64,000 nt of DNA from Escarpia spicata (taxonomy: Eukaryota; Annelida; Polychaeta; Sabellida; Siboglinidae), in assembly GCA_963995525.1 (NCBI GenBank), contig OZ023205.1:52094714-52158713 (forward strand). Reading direction: 5' to 3'. How positions within the stretch are numbered: the stretch's first letter is position 1; each line of letters begins with the position of its first letter. The position numbers and the translations under genes were made by a program. Positions 61,492-64,000 of this stretch are shown piece by piece. The notes below the pieces were generated by a model. That model saw nothing but the letters and a program-made list of their open reading frames with translations, had not been told where the DNA came from and made no database searches.

Positions 61492-64000
61492 ATGGCGCCT
61501 GTGAACGTTGAGTGTCCGATCGAGGATTGTGACTATACGGCTACGCACGCAGAGGCGGCAGTGGTGGCTGCTATGCTGAGTGTACACGCCACTGTGCACG
61601 TCGCAGTCCCCCGGGCGCTGGGCGCGAATGCGAAGATTGAGAAACTCAAGCGTCCTTCCGTAGCACTGGCCGGGACGGGCGAGGCCTGGTCATACTTCAT
61701 AACCCGCTTGGGTGAGTACAAGACGGGTACTAAACTTGTTGGACCCGACATAGTCGCACAACTACTGGAATGCTGCGAGGAGGAGTTGAGAAAAGACCTC
61801 ACTCGCGCAGCGGGCAAGAGCCTAATGAGCAGTGACGAAAAAGACGTCCTCACCGCCATGAAGGCACTCACCGTCCGAGCGGAGAACACTATGGTAGCTC
61901 GGGTAGCCCTGTCTAACATGCGGCAGGGACACGAGGAGCCCATCCAGTCGTTCTACGCCCGTATAAAGGGGCAGGCGGACACATGCAAGTACGAGATGAC
62001 GTGCACTAAGACGGAGTGCGATCAAGTCAACGACTTCACAGAAGAGATTATACGCAATGTGATTGCCCGCGGCATCGCAGACCAAGAGATACAACTTGAT
62101 CTGCTCGGTGAAAAGAACCAGGACATGCCATTAAAGGACATGATTGAGTATATCGAGGCCAAGGAGTCTGGAAAACGCTCGGCATCGCGTCTACTCGACC
62201 CTCAGAACACGGATGCGATCAGCAGCTCGTATCGGCGGGGGAAACAGCAGAACGTCCGCAACAGGGGAGGAGCCAGGCCGGAGAAACCGAAAGCCAAGCC
62301 CAAAGAGGTGTGCATCTACTGCGGCGAGGTGGGTTACGGCAAGACGCCCCTGTGGCACACCAGACGCACCGAGTGCCCCGCGTATGGTAAAAAGTGCCAG
62401 AAGTGTGGCCGCCAGAATCACCTCGACAAGGCGTGCCTGAGCGGACGACCGACTAAGCCCCCATCTGAGGAGACAGACGAGCTGTATGACGAGCAATCGG
62501 CAGCCTTCGTCGAGCTATGCACGGTCACCATGGACAGCGCGGGCGACGGGTTACGCACACTCCCCCTCGCTCACCATCTGTACGATGATATGTGCGATAC
62601 ATGGACGAAACGCGCGTCCAACCCGCAGCCGTACATCAACCTCACTCTTACCAACGAGCGCGAAGATTACAAAGCGCTGGGTTTTGACCTCCTGAAACGC
62701 ACCCGCGCAGTATCCCTGCCTGTCATGGCTGACACGGGCTGTCAGAGCTGCCTGATCGGCATTGGAGTCACCCAACAAATGGGCCTGAGTACCAAGGACT
62801 TCATACCCGTATCCATGACTATGAAGGCTGCGAACAACAAGGGAATTCGTATTCTCGGAGCTGTGGTGGTCAGATTCCACGATGGCACTCGGAGATTGGA
62901 GACGCGCCAAATCGCGTACGTGACAGACACCTCGGACCGCATATTCCTCTCCCGCGCAGCTTGCGTGGACCTGGGCATGATCTCGGACAAGTTCCCAACA
63001 CTCGGGGAGGTCAACCTGGCGACCTCTGAATTGTGTGACTGCCCGCGACGTGCAGAGCCGCCGACCACACTCCCCATGCCGGCGACCGAGGCTAACAGAG
63101 AAACCTTACAGAAACACTTACTCAGAATATACGCTCAGAGCACTTTCAATACGTGCCCGCACCAGCCCTTACCGAGAATGACTGGCCCGCCGCTACGTCT
63201 TATACTCGATGAGGATGCGACGCCGGTTGCCCATCACACTCCCATCCCCGTGGCCATACACTGGCAAGACGAGGTAAAAGCAGGCCTTGACCAGGACGTT
63301 CGTCTCGGCGTGTTAGAGGAAGTACCCATCGGTACGCCGGTGACATGGTGTCACCGCATGGTAATCTGCGCGAAAAAGAACGGCAAGCCGCGACGCACCA
63401 TCGACTTCCAGGCCTTGAACAAACATGCGTTCCGCGAAACCCACCACACCCAATCCCCGTTCCACCAGGCGAGACGCATACCTAACGGGAAACGCAAGAC
63501 CGTATTCGACGCATGGAACGGAGACCACAGTGTCCCTCTACACGAGGACGACCGTCACAAGACGACCTTCATCACTCCATGGGGACGCTACCGGTACCTA
63601 TCGGCTCAACAAGGGTATATAGCGTCAGGAGATGGTTATACACGACGATACGACGAGATCGTCGCGGACATTGGTGACAAGACCAAGTGCGTGGACGACA
63701 CGCCACTATGGTCAGATACGATCGAGGGGAGCTACTTCCAGGCGGTCCAATGGCTGGATATATGTGCCCGGAATGGAATCATCCTCAACCCGGAGAAGTT
63801 CGTCTTCAGCGCACCCACAGCGGACTTTGCAGGCTTCACGATCACCATGACTGACGTGCGACCATGCAGCCGCTACCTGGAGGCGATCCGCGATTTCCCA
63901 CAACATCACCGACGTCAGATCGTGGTTCGGGCTGGTCAATCAAGTGGCCTACGCGTTCAGCATGGCCGAACGAATGCATCCGTTCCGGAAGCTCCTGAAA
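61492..64000 (+). CDS. Retrotransposon gag-pol polyprotein (Ty3-like), 3' partial
   Basis: One uninterrupted frame starts at ATG 61,492 and stays open to about 63,900; it runs off the window. The N-terminus has a C2H2-like C8/C13/H32/H36 pattern. A gag-like helical region follows (residues 55-240), then two zinc knuckles: C274-x2-C277-x11-H289-x5-C295 and a canonical C302-x2-C305-x4-H310-x4-C315. The aspartic protease motif ADTG is at 413-416. The reverse transcriptase shows AWNGDHSVPLHEDDR (from 674), ASGDGYTRR and the catalytic CVDD (733-736) in place of YxDD. This set resembles the K02A2.6-like Ty3/gypsy family common in marine invertebrates. RNase H and integrase would lie beyond the window. 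After about 63,900 the frame loses similarity and family-like sequence (WFGLVNQ) continues one frame over, so this copy is probably frameshifted. It differs from the host gene in its high GC content. Confidence 0.85.
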   Translation, partial: MAPVNVECPIEDCDYTATHAEAAVVAAMLSVHATVHVAVPRALGANAKIEKLKRPSVALAGTGEAWSYFITRLGEYKTGTKLVGPDIVAQLLECCEEELRKDLTRAAGKSLMSSDEKDVLTAMKALTVRAENTMVARVALSNMRQGHEEPIQSFYARIKGQADTCKYEMTCTKTECDQVNDFTEEIIRNVIARGIADQEIQLDLLGEKNQDMPLKDMIEYIEAKESGKRSASRLLDPQNTDAISSSYRRGKQQNVRNRGGARPEKPKAKPKEVCIYCGEVGYGKTPLWHTRRTECPAYGKKCQKCGRQNHLDKACLSGRPTKPPSEETDELYDEQSAAFVELCTVTMDSAGDGLRTLPLAHHLYDDMCDTWTKRASNPQPYINLTLTNEREDYKALGFDLLKRTRAVSLPVMADTGCQSCLIGIGVTQQMGLSTKDFIPVSMTMKAANNKGIRILGAVVVRFHDGTRRLETRQIAYVTDTSDRIFLSRAACVDLGMISDKFPTLGEVNLATSELCDCPRRAEPPTTLPMPATEANRETLQKHLLRIYAQSTFNTCPHQPLPRMTGPPLRLILDEDATPVAHHTPIPVAIHWQDEVKAGLDQDVRLGVLEEVPIGTPVTWCHRMVICAKKNGKPRRTIDFQALNKHAFRETHHTQSPFHQARRIPNGKRKTVFDAWNGDHSVPLHEDDRHKTTFITPWGRYRYLSAQQGYIASGDGYTRRYDEIVADIGDKTKCVDDTPLWSDTIEGSYFQAVQWLDICARNGIILNPEKFVFSAPTADFAGFTITMTDVRPCSRYLEAIRDFPQHHRRQIVVRAGQSSGLRVQHGRTNASVPEAPE

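Overview
The window is AT-rich animal nuclear DNA, most likely from a marine invertebrate. A lophotrochozoan such as a mollusc fits the mix of LINE, SINE and Ty3-type elements, but I cannot name the species. There are no operons, tRNAs, rRNAs or bacterial features. Nearly everything from about 0.95 kb to 51.7 kb belongs to one very large plus-strand gene. I could chain 51 coding exons with AG/GT boundaries and matching phases at every junction (8,745 coding bases, 2,914 codons plus stop). Its 5' end lies before the window. Most of the remaining sequence is introns, old transposons and tandem repeats.

The protein is not one I recognise. In order it has an N-terminal cupredoxin-like domain (exons 1-3), a chitobiase/hexosaminidase C-terminal-type domain with the YYTTDG signature (exons 4-7), two fibronectin type III (FN3) domains (exons 8-11), a long acidic Ser/Pro-rich linker (exons 12-18), about fourteen more FN3 domains (exons 19-45), and a C-terminal thioredoxin-like domain (exons 46-50). 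The thioredoxin cis-Pro loop (GVPT) is present but the catalytic CxxC is replaced by WHPVS. A basic tail ends the protein (exon 51).

The most unusual structure is at 45.5-48.7 kb. The intron before exon 48 is almost filled by about 65 tandem copies of a 49-bp unit. Each unit looks like a copy of that exon's own 3' splice site plus its first codons, so the intron presents dozens of decoy acceptors, each leading to an early stop codon. The same theme appears on a small scale before exon 36 (two decayed copies of acceptor plus exon start) and at the 3' end of the gene (a nearly perfect 1,755-bp tandem duplication beginning inside the last coding exon).

Introns also hold a 5'-truncated LINE (7.0-8.35 kb), several LINE 3' tails, at least five copies or fragments of a tRNA-headed SINE, a near-1-kb CA-rich satellite, and smaller minisatellites. 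Downstream of the gene (55-64 kb) are a broken, probably transposon-derived gene on the minus strand (58.4-59.2 kb), a dispersed repeat also found at the window start, and a large retrotransposon gag-pol reading frame (61,492 to the window end). That frame has zinc knuckles, an aspartic protease motif and a reverse transcriptase, and appears to lose frame near 63.9 kb.
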